Below, in pieces: positions 8,544 to 20,355 of a DNA stretch of 64,000 bases. The translations under genes were made by a program, and so were the position numbers. A model generated the notes under the pieces. That model did no database searches, was not told the DNA's origin, and worked only from the letters and a program-made list of their open reading frames with translations. How positions within the stretch are numbered: the stretch's first letter is position 1; the number at the start of each line of letters is the position of its first letter. Origin of the DNA: JACRCT01 sp049841135 (GTDB taxonomy: Bacteria > Myxococcota > Myxococcia > Myxococcales > UBA5297); assembly GCA_049841135.1 (NCBI GenBank), contig JASGHK010000005.1, forward strand, positions 124,001 through 188,000. The letters run 5' to 3'.

Positions 8544-10281
8544 ATGAGCTTCGGCGCGCCACTCGGCCTGTTGGCCCTCCTCGCCATCCCCGTCCTGGTG
8601 GGGCTGTACTTCCTGCGCCGCCGCCAACCGCCTCGCGTCGTCAGCGCGCTGTTCCTCTGGTCCTCGCCCGACCAGAAGGCCGAAGCCGGCCCCAAGCTGC
8701 AGCGCTTCTCGCGGGAGGCTTCGCTCGCGCTCGAGTGCGCTGCGGCGCTCGCGGCCACCGCCTTCCTCGCCGACCTGCACCTCGGCGGCAAGGGCGCCGA
8801 GCGCCACACGGTGGTCGTCCTCGACGGGAGCCTCTCCATGTCCGCCAAGGCGCCGGACGGCAAGCCGGTCGCGGACCAGGCGCTCGCCCTCGTTCGCTCG
8901 CTGGCCGAGGAGGACGCGGGGCGCGTGACGATCATCGAGTCCGGGTTGCGCCCGCGCATCGTCGAGGGTCCCGCCGCGGAGCGCTCGCGGCTCGGCGCTC
9001 TGGTCTTCCAGCCACGCGGGCCGGCGCACGACTTCGCTCCTGCGCTCTCCCTCGCCCGCGAGCTCGCCGGACCGCGCGCCCGGATTCGGCTCATCACCGA
9101 CAAGCCGCTCGAGCCGGCGCCGGAGGGCGTCGAGGTCCACGCCATCGGCGCGCCGCGGGAGAACGACGCGTTCGTCGCCGCCGTCCGCACCGACCGGCAG
9201 AGCAAGACCCAGGTCGCGCTGCGGGTGGCGCACTTCGGTGCCGCGCCTGCGGAGCTTCCAGTCGTCCTCGAGAGCGAAGACGGCAAGATCGTGGCCTCGC
9301 AGCGCGCGAGCCTGGGGCCGGGCGAGGCGCAGGTGCTGCGGTTCGAGGTCGCCGCCACGCGGGCGCTGGTCGCGAAGTTGCCCGACGACGCCTTGGCCGC
9401 CGACAACCGCGTGCGACTGCTGCCGCAGCCGGTGCGTCCGCTCACCGTGCGCCTCACGCTCCCCGAGGGGCTCGCGGCCGAGAGCGTCAGACGCTTCCTC
9501 GCGGTGGACGAAGCGGCGACGGCGACCCAGGCCGAGCCGGCCGAGCCGGCCGATCTGGTCTTCGCGGGGACGCAGAGCGCCTCCGCGGCGCCCTGGACGG
9601 TCGTCCTGGGAACGCAGGGCGAGGTCCGCTCCATCGTCGGTCCGTTCTTCGCCGACCGGCGGCACCCACTGCTCGACTCGGTGCCGCTCGAGGGGCTCCT
9701 GTGGGCGGCGGGGGAGCCGGTGCCAGGTACGCCACTGCTGACCGCCGGCGAGGCGATCCTCGTCAGCGAGACCCCCGGCCCGGTCGTGCACCTCAACGTG
9801 GACCTCGCGCGGTCCAACCTCGGGCGGCTCGCCGCCTGGCCGGTGATGCTCTCCAACCTGTTCTCGATGCGGCGGCAGGCGCTGCCCGGCTTCGCCCGTC
9901 ACGACGTGGCGCTCGACGAGGAGCTTTCGGCCAACGTCGATGCGTCAGCGAAGTGGACGCTCCAGGGGCCAGGCACCGAGCAGCCGCTCCGGGGGACCGG
10001 GACGCTGCGGCTGGCGGCCCCGGGCGTCCCGGGCATCTATCGGCTGCTGCGCGACGGCAAGGTGCAGGACACGCTCGAGGTGCTGTCGATCGAATCCACG
10101 CGAGTCGGATCTCTCGCAGCGCGCGAGCGGCACTGCCGGGTCGTCGCTGCCGGTGGGCCGCACCTCCGGAGACCGACCGCGCAGCGCCATCCCCCTGCTG
10201 CTGCTCGCGCTCTTCCTCTGCCTGGACTGGCTGGTGAAAGGCGCCGCGAGGCTCTCGTCTCCACCCCACCGCCGAGCGTAG
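8544..10281 (+). CDS. BatA/VWA-domain membrane protein, frameshifted near the C-terminus
   Basis: An N-terminal BatA-type hairpin (MSFGAPLGLLALLAIPVLVG, then LYFLRRRQPP and ALFLW) is followed by a von Willebrand A domain with the MIDAS-type motif VVVLDGSLSMSA near residue 95, a beta-rich middle, and a C-terminal membrane helix (SAIPLLLLALFLCLDWLVKG). The last part is in another frame from about 10092; removing one base restores a block ending NPRESDL, which is typical of BatA-like proteins just before the last helix. Full length is about 578 residues. VWA proteins of this kind usually sit in Bat operons with MoxR ATPases, but none is beside it here. No good ribosome site is visible before the ATG. 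Confidence 0.75.
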
Positions 10282-10350
10282 CCCCGAGGGACGAGGGGTG
10301 AGTCGAGGGCCCTTCGAACAGGTCGATTCGGAAGTGGGGGCGAAGGGCAC

Positions 10351-10420
10351 CGTGCTCGACGCGGCCCCTTCACTGCACAGGGCTCAAGGAGGCCCGACGC
10401 GCTGACGCTTGCGGCTCGGG
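10351..10420. repeat. Solitary partial copy of the 113-bp repeat
   Basis: CGTGCTCGAC, CACTGCAC and GGAGGCCCGACGCGCTGACG followed by CTTGCGGCTCGGG match the tandem repeat at 8125-8523 in order. It lies after the VWA gene, so that gene is bracketed by repeat copies. Confidence 0.8.
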
Positions 10421-10460
10421 TCAGCAGGCGCCAGGACGAGCCCCAAGCCCAGAAACACGA

Positions 10461-10487
10461 CCGCCGGAGACCCTAGGTCCCCGGCGG
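10461..10487 (-). terminator. Hairpin downstream of the ferredoxin gene
   Basis: CCGCCGG and CCGGCGG arms (7 bp) around a 13-nt loop, 45 nt after the ferredoxin stop in the minus direction, followed by a T-containing tail (tcgtgttt). Confidence 0.5.
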
Positions 10488-10531
10488 CGGTTCGAGAGCC
10501 AGTTGCCCGGCTCTTCGACGAAGCGCTGCGA

Positions 10532-10720
10532 CTAGGCCTTGCTGATGCAATCGGTCGGGCAGACGGCCTTGCACTTCTGGTCGCCGCCGGCCTTGGCGCA
10601 CTCGTCGCACTTGGCCGCGTCGATCACGAAGGTGTTGTCACCCTGGCTGATCGCCTGGTTCGGGCACTCGGGCTCGCACGCGCCGCAGTTGATGCACTCT
10701 TCGCTGATCTTGTTCGCCAT
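10532..10720 (-). CDS. Ferredoxin, 2[4Fe-4S], YfhL/Allochromatium type
   Basis: 62 residues from ATG (MANKISEECINCGACEPECP); longer starts have no support. Cluster ligands are visible: C-x2-C-x2-C-x3-CP near residues 9-20, and C-x2-C-x8-C-x3-CP-x2-C near 38-58. The insertion between the second and third Cys of the second motif and the extra Cys at the end are the mark of the Alvin-type subgroup, whose clusters have very low potentials. A cytoplasmic electron carrier; its partner is not indicated because neighbours are unrelated. GGAGAG precedes the start by about 9 nt. Confidence 0.92.
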   Translation of the reverse strand: MANKISEECINCGACEPECPNQAISQGDNTFVIDAAKCDECAKAGGDQKCKAVCPTDCISKA

Positions 10721-10909
10721 TTGGGTCTCTCTCCAGGTCCTCGTGCGCCCTGTGGATGACTGCTTTTGCGCACGGTGCGCCGAGCTACATAGCAGAAAAA
10801 CCGACGGGATAGCCACCATCGCCGCGGGGGTGCCCAACCGGTGCTGCACCCGGCCTGAAGAACCACGCCAGGGCCCTGGATCTTCCGGGGTTTTCGCCCC
10901 ACCAACCCG

Positions 10910-13675
<2,766 letters not shown>

Positions 13676-13892
13676 CAGCGACAGGAGCAGCAGCCAGCGA
13701 GTGGGGATGTCGCGGATCAGTCGGCAGCCTCTGCGAGCGCGGGGGACCTCGGGCTCGGAGATTACCGAGTGGCTGCGCCGCTCTCCAGCTTCGAGGCAGG
13801 CGTTGGCTCAGCGGCGGTTTCTTGAAGCGTGCCTCGTCCAGGGCGGGTACCTGACGCACGAGACCAGCGGACCGGTCCCGCGGCCCCGCCAC

Positions 13893-15419
13893 TCAGTAGC
13901 AGACGCCAAGCATCACGCTGATGGAGCTAGAGTCGAAGACGCCGTTGGCGACCGCGACGTCCAGCGCACCGTCCCCGTTCAGGTCCGCCACGAGCACCGT
14001 ATTGGGCCACGAGTGTTCGGCCAACGAGAAGTCCACTTTGGCGGGGAAGGTCCCGTCTCCAGGTCCCAGCAGGACGCTGACGGAGCTGCCGGTCCCGTTG
14101 GCGACGACGAGCTCGGCCTTCCCGTCGCCATTCACGTCGGCGATGGCGACCGAGTAGGGGTAGCTGCCCGTCGCCGAGTCGGCCTTCGGAAGGAACGTCC
14201 CGTCGCCCTTTCCCCGAAAGACGCTCACGGTGTCGCTGTAGCGGTTGGCCACGGCCAGGTCTGGCTTCCCGTCCTGGTTGGCGTCGCCGATCGCCACGCC
14301 CCACGGCGACGTCCCGGCGACGAGCTTGCTCTCGGCGCCGAAGGCGCCCTTCCCGACCCCGAGCCGGACTGCAACCGAGTTGTCGTCGCCGGTGATGACC
14401 GCCACGTCCATGAGGCCGTCGCCGTTGACGTCCCCAAGGGCGAGCCCCATCGGTTCGCCGCCAGTCGCGTAGTCCTGCTTGGGAGCAAAGGTTCCCCCGG
14501 CCTGGCCGAGCAGCACGCTGAACGAGGCGCCCATCTGGCTGGTGAAGAGCACGTCGGCAGCCCCGTCGCCATTCACGTCGCCGATGGCGACCGCGAGGAC
14601 CATGCTGCCGGAGGCCAATTTCACCGGGGCGGCAAAGGTGCCGCCTTGGTTCTTCAGCATCAGCAGCTCGTTTCCGACGGACACCGCGAGGTCCGGATCT
14701 CCGTCGCGGTCGAGGTCGCCCGCAGCCAGCCGCATCGCCATCTCGGGGAGCGCCAGGTCGACCCGGCCACCAAACGCGCCCGCCTCCTGGTTGAAGTAGA
14801 GGGTGACCGTCTTCCCGTTCATGGTCGCAGTGGCGAGGTCGGGCTTGCCGTCGCCGTCGAAGTCGGCGGCTGCGAGCGAAGTGGCGTTGTCCGGCGTCGA
14901 GTAGTCCTTTCGGGTGCCGAAGGCCTGCGTGCACGGCCGGCAGCCGCCGCCCCAACACCGCTTGCCCGCCTGGCACGCGCTTGCGCAGCCCCCGCAATGC
15001 GCGGGGTCCGTGAACGTCGGGACACAGGCGCCGCCACAGCAACGTCCGAGCAGGCAATCCGTCTCATCCGGCTGGGGCTCGTGCCGGCACGTCAGAGAGG
15101 AATCGCACCAGTCGACCGTGCAGGGATCGAGATCGTCGCACGCACAGTCCGCCCCAGCGTCATCGAGCGCCTGCGCGTCCCTGCCGACCGTGGCGGCATC
15201 CGGCCGCATCCCGGCGTCCCCCTTGGAGAGCGCAGCATCGACGACGGACGCGGCATCGGCAGGACCCGCCGCGTCCGAGCCCGCGCGTTCGGCGTCCAAG
15301 CCCGCGTGTTCAGCGTCCGTGCGCCCAGCGGCATCCCACTCGCTGCCCTCCAGGGTGGTCGGCTGAAAACAGCCACTGGCGACCAGCATGACCGCGAACG
15401 ATCGAGCCATGGAGCGCAT
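13893..15419 (-). CDS. FG-GAP/VCBS-repeat lipoprotein
   Basis: 508 residues; start at MRSMARSFAVMLVASGC because it gives a lipoprotein signal. Residues 20-110 are rich in Asp and Ala (DAGADCACDDLDP), then a Cys-rich box with paired Cys (DCLLGRCCGGAC and HCGGCASACQAGKRC). From about residue 170 there are roughly seven repeats of about 48 residues of the type DFDGDGKPDLAVA, each with the calcium-binding D-x-D-G-D-x-x-D motif, the hallmark of an integrin-like beta-propeller. Probably a surface calcium-binding adhesion or binding protein. Same strand as the next lipoprotein, but separated from it. Confidence 0.9.
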   Translation of the reverse strand: MRSMARSFAVMLVASGCFQPTTLEGSEWDAAGRTDAEHAGLDAERAGSDAAGPADAASVVDAALSKGDAGMRPDAATVGRDAQALDDAGADCACDDLDPCTVDWCDSSLTCRHEPQPDETDCLLGRCCGGACVPTFTDPAHCGGCASACQAGKRCWGGGCRPCTQAFGTRKDYSTPDNATSLAAADFDGDGKPDLATATMNGKTVTLYFNQEAGAFGGRVDLALPEMAMRLAAGDLDRDGDPDLAVSVGNELLMLKNQGGTFAAPVKLASGSMVLAVAIGDVNGDGAADVLFTSQMGASFSVLLGQAGGTFAPKQDYATGGEPMGLALGDVNGDGLMDVAVITGDDNSVAVRLGVGKGAFGAESKLVAGTSPWGVAIGDANQDGKPDLAVANRYSDTVSVFRGKGDGTFLPKADSATGSYPYSVAIADVNGDGKAELVVANGTGSSVSVLLGPGDGTFPAKVDFSLAEHSWPNTVLVADLNGDGALDVAVANGVFDSSSISVMLGVCY

Positions 15420-15492
15420 GTTCACCTCGAGATCTCGACCGGACTCGGCAGGACAGGGCGGCGGTGATTCGTGGGCTCGACCGCCAACGCGG

Positions 15493-15984
15493 TCAGAGGC
15501 AGTAAAGGACTTGGCGGCCGACGACGTAGGTTTCGCCGAGATCGCTGGAGCGAAGCTCCGCGCCGACGATCTCGATCGCGCGGTCCATCTCCTCCCAGCG
15601 TTCGACACGCACACCATTCTCGAAGCCGTACTCACAATCCACCCCGAGATGGATTTCGCTCGTGGCCAGGCGCCAATAGAGCTTCGCCTCGAAGTTGCAG
15701 CGCGCGTCCTGGTCCGTGAACGTTGGCGCGCCGCCGTCGACGCCGTAGCTCCACGAGGACACCCGGCACTCGACGCGCGACCCCGAGAAGCGCTGTGAGC
15801 CCTTGCCGACCACCTGGACGGTGCGATCGTCCGCCACGGGCGTCACCTCGAATCCGTCGTAGACGCCGGGAGCCTTCGTGACGCTCTCCTTCGGCAGTGG
15901 AGTCGAAGGGCCGCACGGCGCTGGGTCACTGCAACCGGCGCCCAGCACGGTGACGACCAAGAGCCACACTCGGAGATTGGACAC
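15493..15984 (-). CDS. Small lipoprotein of unknown function
   Basis: 163 residues, MSNLRVWLLVVTVLGAGCSD lipoprotein signal. The mature part is beta-rich with Cys at SRVECRV, DARCNFE, GVDCEYG and the extreme end (VLYCL), so two disulfides are likely. No family recognised. It lies about 70 bp before the FG-GAP lipoprotein on the same strand and could share its transcript. Confidence 0.7.
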   Translation of the reverse strand: MSNLRVWLLVVTVLGAGCSDPAPCGPSTPLPKESVTKAPGVYDGFEVTPVADDRTVQVVGKGSQRFSGSRVECRVSSWSYGVDGGAPTFTDQDARCNFEAKLYWRLATSEIHLGVDCEYGFENGVRVERWEEMDRAIEIVGAELRSSDLGETYVVGRQVLYCL

Positions 15985-16253
15985 GGTCCGTCCCTCCCTC
16001 TCATCGACGCGGGCGTGAGCCTACCAGAGGTGTTGGCTCGCCTTCTCTGCGGGAGCCGAATCCCGCGGTACAGCGCTACCTGGGCTCATGACGTCGGAGG
16101 AATCCTCCATGCCCGGTCTCGGCGAGAGCGCCTTCGAGGCAGCGCTCGCGGGCTCGCAAGTCATGTCACAAAGTAGCTGCCTATCTTTAGCAAGCTCGGT
16201 TCACCGGCATCCCGAGCTTGTCGCCGCATGACCCGATCTCCGCATCGCCGCTT

Positions 16254-16970
16254 TCAGCCGCCGAACTGGATCCCGGCGATGAAGTACTGGTTGGCCACGA
16301 ACTCGAAGCCGTCGCCACGGTCGTTCACTACCGGGTGCGTGTACGAGTACTCGACGAGCAGCCGCACCTTCTCCGCGACCTTGAACTCCAGGCCGACCGT
16401 GGCGCTGAGCAGGCCGTCTCCGTAGCCCTCTCGCTTGGCCGGCGTAATGGTGCTGCCCGAGCCGACCGCCGGGTTGGCGATGGCGTTGTCGTTGAAGATC
16501 CAGTACGCGCCGTAGCCGACCGATGCGTAGGGCGTGAAGATGCCGGCGATCCGGTAGCTCGCCAAGATCATGAGCGGTGCATGGAGAGCCCACTGTCCCT
16601 GCCCGTCGACGGCCGAGCCGCCGAAGCCGCCCGCGAGGCTCAAGGCGAAGGGGCCCTCCTGCGGCATGAAGTTGTACTTGGCGTCGACGAGCAGCCCCAG
16701 GCCGAGGAAGGTCTGGATTCCCAGGTCGAGCTGCGGGACGACGCCGCGTCGCACCCCGACCTCGACGGGGAAGTTGCCGTAGCCGACGCTGAGCCCCTTC
16801 CCGGACTTCTTCCGCTCCTCGACGTTCTGGTTGTAGAGGAACCCGCCCGCGACCCACACGTCGGTGTCGCCCGGCGCAAGCGTCCGGGCGGTCTGGAAGC
16901 GCCCGATGCTCGCGCACCCCGTCATGGCGAGGAGCGCCCCGAGGACGCAGGCGAGGCGAAGCTCCCTCAC
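16254..16970 (-). CDS. Outer-membrane beta-barrel-like lipoprotein
   Basis: 238 residues from GTG (product MRELRLACVLGALLAMTGC, lipobox MTGC). The mature part alternates hydrophobic and polar residues in about eight or more strands with aromatic girdles (GFLYNQNVE, GQWALHAPLMI, VGYGAYWIF, VRLLVEYSY) and ends IAGIQFGG, as in small outer-membrane barrels. The GTG overlaps the TGA of the upstream gene (GTGA), so the two are translationally coupled. Confidence 0.75.
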   Translation of the reverse strand: MRELRLACVLGALLAMTGCASIGRFQTARTLAPGDTDVWVAGGFLYNQNVEERKKSGKGLSVGYGNFPVEVGVRRGVVPQLDLGIQTFLGLGLLVDAKYNFMPQEGPFALSLAGGFGGSAVDGQGQWALHAPLMILASYRIAGIFTPYASVGYGAYWIFNDNAIANPAVGSGSTITPAKREGYGDGLLSATVGLEFKVAEKVRLLVEYSYTHPVVNDRGDGFEFVANQYFIAGIQFGG

Positions 16971-19015
16971 GGAGCCTCCAGCGCCGCGATGATGGCCGCC
17001 TCGGTCTGGTGCTGGTCGCACAGCGCGCGGAGCTCGTCGCGGGTCGGCGGAGGCTGGCTCGAGAGTCGCGAGACCTGCACGGTGTCCTCGGCGAGCAGGA
17101 AGTAGTCGTGGCGCTGGAACCCGCCGAAGGTGCAGGTGACGTATTCGCCGCCCACCGGGTGCGGCTCGCCCACCTTCGGCAGGTAGCCAGCGACGTACTC
17201 GGCGGAGATTCGGTAGACCTTGATGCCGATCGTCGCGGAGTAGAAGGTCCGGCCGTTCGAGCTTCCCTGCGGGACGATGAATCGCGGGTCTTCGAGCACC
17301 TCCGAATCGGTCTGCCAGCCCGCGAGCCAGGTGCGCGCATGAGCGAGGCAATCCTCCGGGACGATCCCAGCCAGCTCATCGGTCATCAGCTGCGCCTGCG
17401 GGTCGAGGCCCACGCTCTGACTGCTGAGGAAGTAGAGGCCGTAGAGCAGCTCGGTCATCTGGTGCAGTTCTTCGCCGAGCGCCTGAGCGGAAACGTGGTC
17501 CTGGAAGAGCCGGTGGCTGGACGCCAGGAACGGCTCGCCGAGGCTGGCCTTCAGGAAGGTCTCGATGAACCGGTAGGCGCGCGCAGTGCGCAAATAGAAG
17601 GTCGAGAACGGCTCCACCGGGTAGAGCGGGTAGGGATTCACCACCACGACTCGGCCCGGATTGCTCGCCTCCTGCGCTGCGAACCCTGCGACCTGTTTGA
17701 CGTGCGTCTCGCGGTACTGGGTGATGAGCGACTTGAAGGTCTCGACGAGCTTCTTCTTGTAGGCCGCGGTCAGCAGCAGGTGGTCGCTCTCGGCGCCCTT
17801 CTGCGGGACCAGCAGCGTCTCCAGAGAGTAGAGCTGCCAGTCGTACCAGCCCGCGTCGGCGCCCGGCGTGAGGTCGAGCGCGCCCGACTGGATGGCGGCG
17901 ATGAGCGCGTCGAGCGGCTGGAAGGTGGCTGGAAGGTCGTCCAGGCAGTACGTGCCCGACAGATAGTCGCTGTCCTTGGCACGCGAGGCTGGGACGAACC
18001 CGAACCAGCTGCCCCTGCAGACGAACGGTTCGGGGTGCGCCGACAGGAACCCGGGCTCGGTCACGCTACCGTCGTCGATCGACGAGAGGCCGGTGACGAT
18101 CGGGAGCAGATCCGCCGCGGTGTAGCTGGCGTACCGCGCCGTCATCCCGGTGTAGACGGAGAGGAGACGCTCGTACTGCTGCGTCAACGCGGGCGAGCCC
18201 TTCAGCACCGCCGCAAGCGCGACGAACGTCCCGAAGCCCGTCACCGGCACCCCGGTCAGAGTGCCCAGCCGGTTCTGCAGGAAGCGATCCTGGGCGAAGA
18301 CCTGCTCCAGCGCGGGGCTCCAGGTGTAGAAGCCGATGGGCCGGGACGAGAGCGTGTCCACCTGGAAGCTGGCGACGTTCGCCTGCGCCTTCTGGAGCAG
18401 CTCGCTCGAGAGCGCCGGCGTCTGGCCACCGAGGATCATGGCTGCGCCCAGGAACGCGGCTGCATCATCGAGGGCCGTCTTCTGAGCGGGCGTCGCTGAC
18501 GTGGCCGCCACGGTGACCGCCGCCAAAAGGTCCGCCAGGAACTTCTGCTTGCCGTCGAAGACGTTGGCGACGCCCTCCTGCATGCCCATCTCCACCGCCG
18601 CGTAGAGACCGTCGTTGAAGCCCTTCATGCGGCCGTTGACGACCTCCATCGACGGCAGGAGATCGGCCGTGGCGAACTGGCTGGCGGCGGCGATGGCGGC
18701 GCCGCGGTCCTTGAACAGCTTGCCGTCGAGCGACTTGTCGGTCTGGCTGAACGGGACGACGTCGAGCTTGGCCACGCTGCCGCTCTTGTTGAGCGGCACC
18801 TCGCACTCGCCGAAGGTGTCGCTGACCCAGCGGTCCTCCACGTAGGCCGGGTGCTTGTCCGCGACCTGGTCGTCCGCGCTGGTGGAGGCCTTCGCGCTGG
18901 TCGAGATGTCGACGTCGGTCGAGTCCTGGCCCAGAGAGTCGAGCGGATTGAGGCACGAGGCCAGGGACAGGCAGAGCGCTGGCGCTGCGAGGAGGGAAAG
19001 GAGCCGTGCGGACAT
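16967..19015 (-). CDS. Large lipoprotein, possibly DUF3160 family
   Basis: 682 residues from the ATG that starts the lipoprotein signal MSARLLSLLAAPALCLSLASC. The mature part is mostly helical with Trp/Tyr-rich stretches (IGFYTWSPALEQVFAQDRFL, DWQLYSLETLL, STFYLRTARAYRFIETFL). Length and the ordered helical blocks recall DUF3160 surface proteins, but I cannot confirm this. It ends in TGA overlapping the GTG of the following barrel-like protein, which suggests both act in one envelope complex. It is divergent from the ECF sigma operon. Confidence 0.75.
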   Translation of the reverse strand: MSARLLSLLAAPALCLSLASCLNPLDSLGQDSTDVDISTSAKASTSADDQVADKHPAYVEDRWVSDTFGECEVPLNKSGSVAKLDVVPFSQTDKSLDGKLFKDRGAAIAAASQFATADLLPSMEVVNGRMKGFNDGLYAAVEMGMQEGVANVFDGKQKFLADLLAAVTVAATSATPAQKTALDDAAAFLGAAMILGGQTPALSSELLQKAQANVASFQVDTLSSRPIGFYTWSPALEQVFAQDRFLQNRLGTLTGVPVTGFGTFVALAAVLKGSPALTQQYERLLSVYTGMTARYASYTAADLLPIVTGLSSIDDGSVTEPGFLSAHPEPFVCRGSWFGFVPASRAKDSDYLSGTYCLDDLPATFQPLDALIAAIQSGALDLTPGADAGWYDWQLYSLETLLVPQKGAESDHLLLTAAYKKKLVETFKSLITQYRETHVKQVAGFAAQEASNPGRVVVVNPYPLYPVEPFSTFYLRTARAYRFIETFLKASLGEPFLASSHRLFQDHVSAQALGEELHQMTELLYGLYFLSSQSVGLDPQAQLMTDELAGIVPEDCLAHARTWLAGWQTDSEVLEDPRFIVPQGSSNGRTFYSATIGIKVYRISAEYVAGYLPKVGEPHPVGGEYVTCTFGGFQRHDYFLLAEDTVQVSRLSSQPPPTRDELRALCDQHQTEAAIIAALEAP

Positions 19016-19081
19016 CGAGGGTCTCCAGTCGAATCGGCCGTTGGTCGAAGCTCCCTTTGGACACGCGACCCTCATCGCGTG

Positions 19082-19107
19082 GGAACCCGGGGCGTCGAGA
19101 CGCGTTT
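19082..19107 (+). promoter_or_regulatory. ECF-type promoter of the sigma operon
   Basis: GGAAC at 19082-19086 and CGTTT at 19103-19107, spaced 16 nt, the usual ECF sigma -35/-10 arrangement. It is about 50 nt before the sigma gene start, so it suggests positive autoregulation. TATATT at 19110-19115 could instead be a housekeeping -10. Confidence 0.5.
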
Positions 19108-19157
19108 GCTATATTCCCATCCCGCTCGCCTCAGGTGTCGAAAGGGTCAGGAGCCAC

Positions 19158-19658
19158 TTGGATCGACTCGGAACCGAGAGGTTGACCGAACTCTATGAGC
19201 GCTTCGCCCCGGTCGTCTTCAGGCGCGCCGTGTCCATCCTCGGCCACGAGGCGGACGCCTGGGACGTCACCCAGGACGTGTTCCGCAAGCTCCTCGAGTC
19301 GCCCCAGGCCTTCCGCGGCGAGGCGCGACCCATGACCTACGTCTACCGGATCACCACCAACCTGGCGCTCAACGCGCTGCGCGCCAAGAAGGTGCGGGAG
19401 CCGGGCGGAGCGGTGCCGGATGCGCTGGAACCGGCGGACTCGGGAGTCGCGCCGAGCGACGCGCGCAACCTGCTGCACCGGCTCGCGAACGAGCTCGACG
19501 GGCGCGCGCTCCAGATCGCCGCGCTCCACTTCCTCGACGGCCTGACCCAGGAAGAGATCTCCGAGGTCGTCGGGCTCTCCCGCAAGACCATCGGCAAAGA
19601 GCTCACGGCGGTGCGCGAGCGCGCCCAGGCGCTCGCCGGAGGCCAGAGCCATGGCTGA
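19158..19658 (+). CDS. ECF-type RNA polymerase sigma factor
   Basis: 166 residues. There is no ATG at the N-terminus; a TTG preceded by AGGAG four nt upstream (product MDRLGTERLTELYERFAP) is the best start. Region 2 is seen as FRRAVSILGHEADAWDVTQD-VFRKLLES, with PMTYVYRITTNLALNALR following; region 4 as LHFLDGLTQEEISEVVGLSR-KTIGKELTAVRERAQ. Length is typical for the family. The stop overlaps the start of the next gene, a zinc-binding anti-sigma factor. A GGAAC-N16-CGTTT promoter lies upstream. Confidence 0.92.
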   Translation: MDRLGTERLTELYERFAPVVFRRAVSILGHEADAWDVTQDVFRKLLESPQAFRGEARPMTYVYRITTNLALNALRAKKVREPGGAVPDALEPADSGVAPSDARNLLHRLANELDGRALQIAALHFLDGLTQEEISEVVGLSRKTIGKELTAVRERAQALAGGQSHG

Positions 19659-20355
19659 GCACCTGTCCGACCTCGTCCTCGACGAGCTGGCTTTGAACCT
19701 GGCAGGGCCGGAAGCGCGCGTCCACCTCGAGGGCTGCCTGCACTGCCAGGAGCGGCTCGCCGCCCTCCAGAAGCAGCGTGAGGACGTCCGCGCCCGCCCG
19801 GCCTTCACACACACCCTGACCCGCCTCAAGGCCGAAGAGGCCGGCGCCGCACCTCGTCGTCGCCGCGCCTGGTGGGTACTGGCGCCGCTGGCGGGAGTGG
19901 CGCTCACTGCGGTCGTGTTCCTCGTCCGCCCCGAGGCTCAAGTTGGCAATCGCTTCAAGGGCGCGCCGCAGATCGAACTCTTCGCCGTGGATGGTAGGCC
20001 CCCGCCGTCGCCGCTGAGACCGGGGGCACACCTCACGCTGCGCGCCGGCGGCTCAGACTTCCTTCTGATGCTGGCCGTCGACGAGTCGGGCGTGGTGACC
20101 CAGGTCTGGCCCGCCGAGGGAACGGAGAGCGGGCGGATCTCGAAGGCCTCGATGGCCGCCCTCGCTCCCACGATGGAGGTCACGCCCGGCGACTTCGTGC
20201 TCTACGGCCTGTTCAGCCCCACGCCGCTGCGCAGCGAAGAGGCCCGCAGTGCGCTGGAGCGGGCGCGCGCCGCCAACCCCACGCATCCGGTGTTCCCAGC
20301 GCTCGTCGACGGCCTGGTCGTCGTGCGCATGCCCATCGACGTGCAAGGGCCATGA
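19651..20355 (+). CDS. Anti-sigma factor with Hx3CxxC zinc motif
   Basis: 234 residues. The N-terminus carries HLEGCLHCQERL, the H-x3-C-x2-C zinc motif of anti-sigma domains (about residues 25-36). One membrane helix is predicted at about 73-92 (WWVLAPLAGVALTAVVFLV). The outer part of about 140 residues, with FLLMLAVDESGVVTQVWPAEG, resembles the DUF4384-type domain often linked to caspase-like proteins. It overlaps the sigma stop by 8 nt and the start of the next gene by 4 nt, so the genes are coupled. It should hold the sigma factor at the membrane until an envelope signal releases it. Confidence 0.88.
   Translation: MAEHLSDLVLDELALNLAGPEARVHLEGCLHCQERLAALQKQREDVRARPAFTHTLTRLKAEEAGAAPRRRRAWWVLAPLAGVALTAVVFLVRPEAQVGNRFKGAPQIELFAVDGRPPPSPLRPGAHLTLRAGGSDFLLMLAVDESGVVTQVWPAEGTESGRISKASMAALAPTMEVTPGDFVLYGLFSPTPLRSEEARSALERARAANPTHPVFPALVDGLVVVRMPIDVQGP

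Noticed and set aside
14968..14985. TGGCAC...TTGC sigma-54-like promoter
   Set aside because: Spacing is one base short and it lies inside a coding region with no gene behind it.
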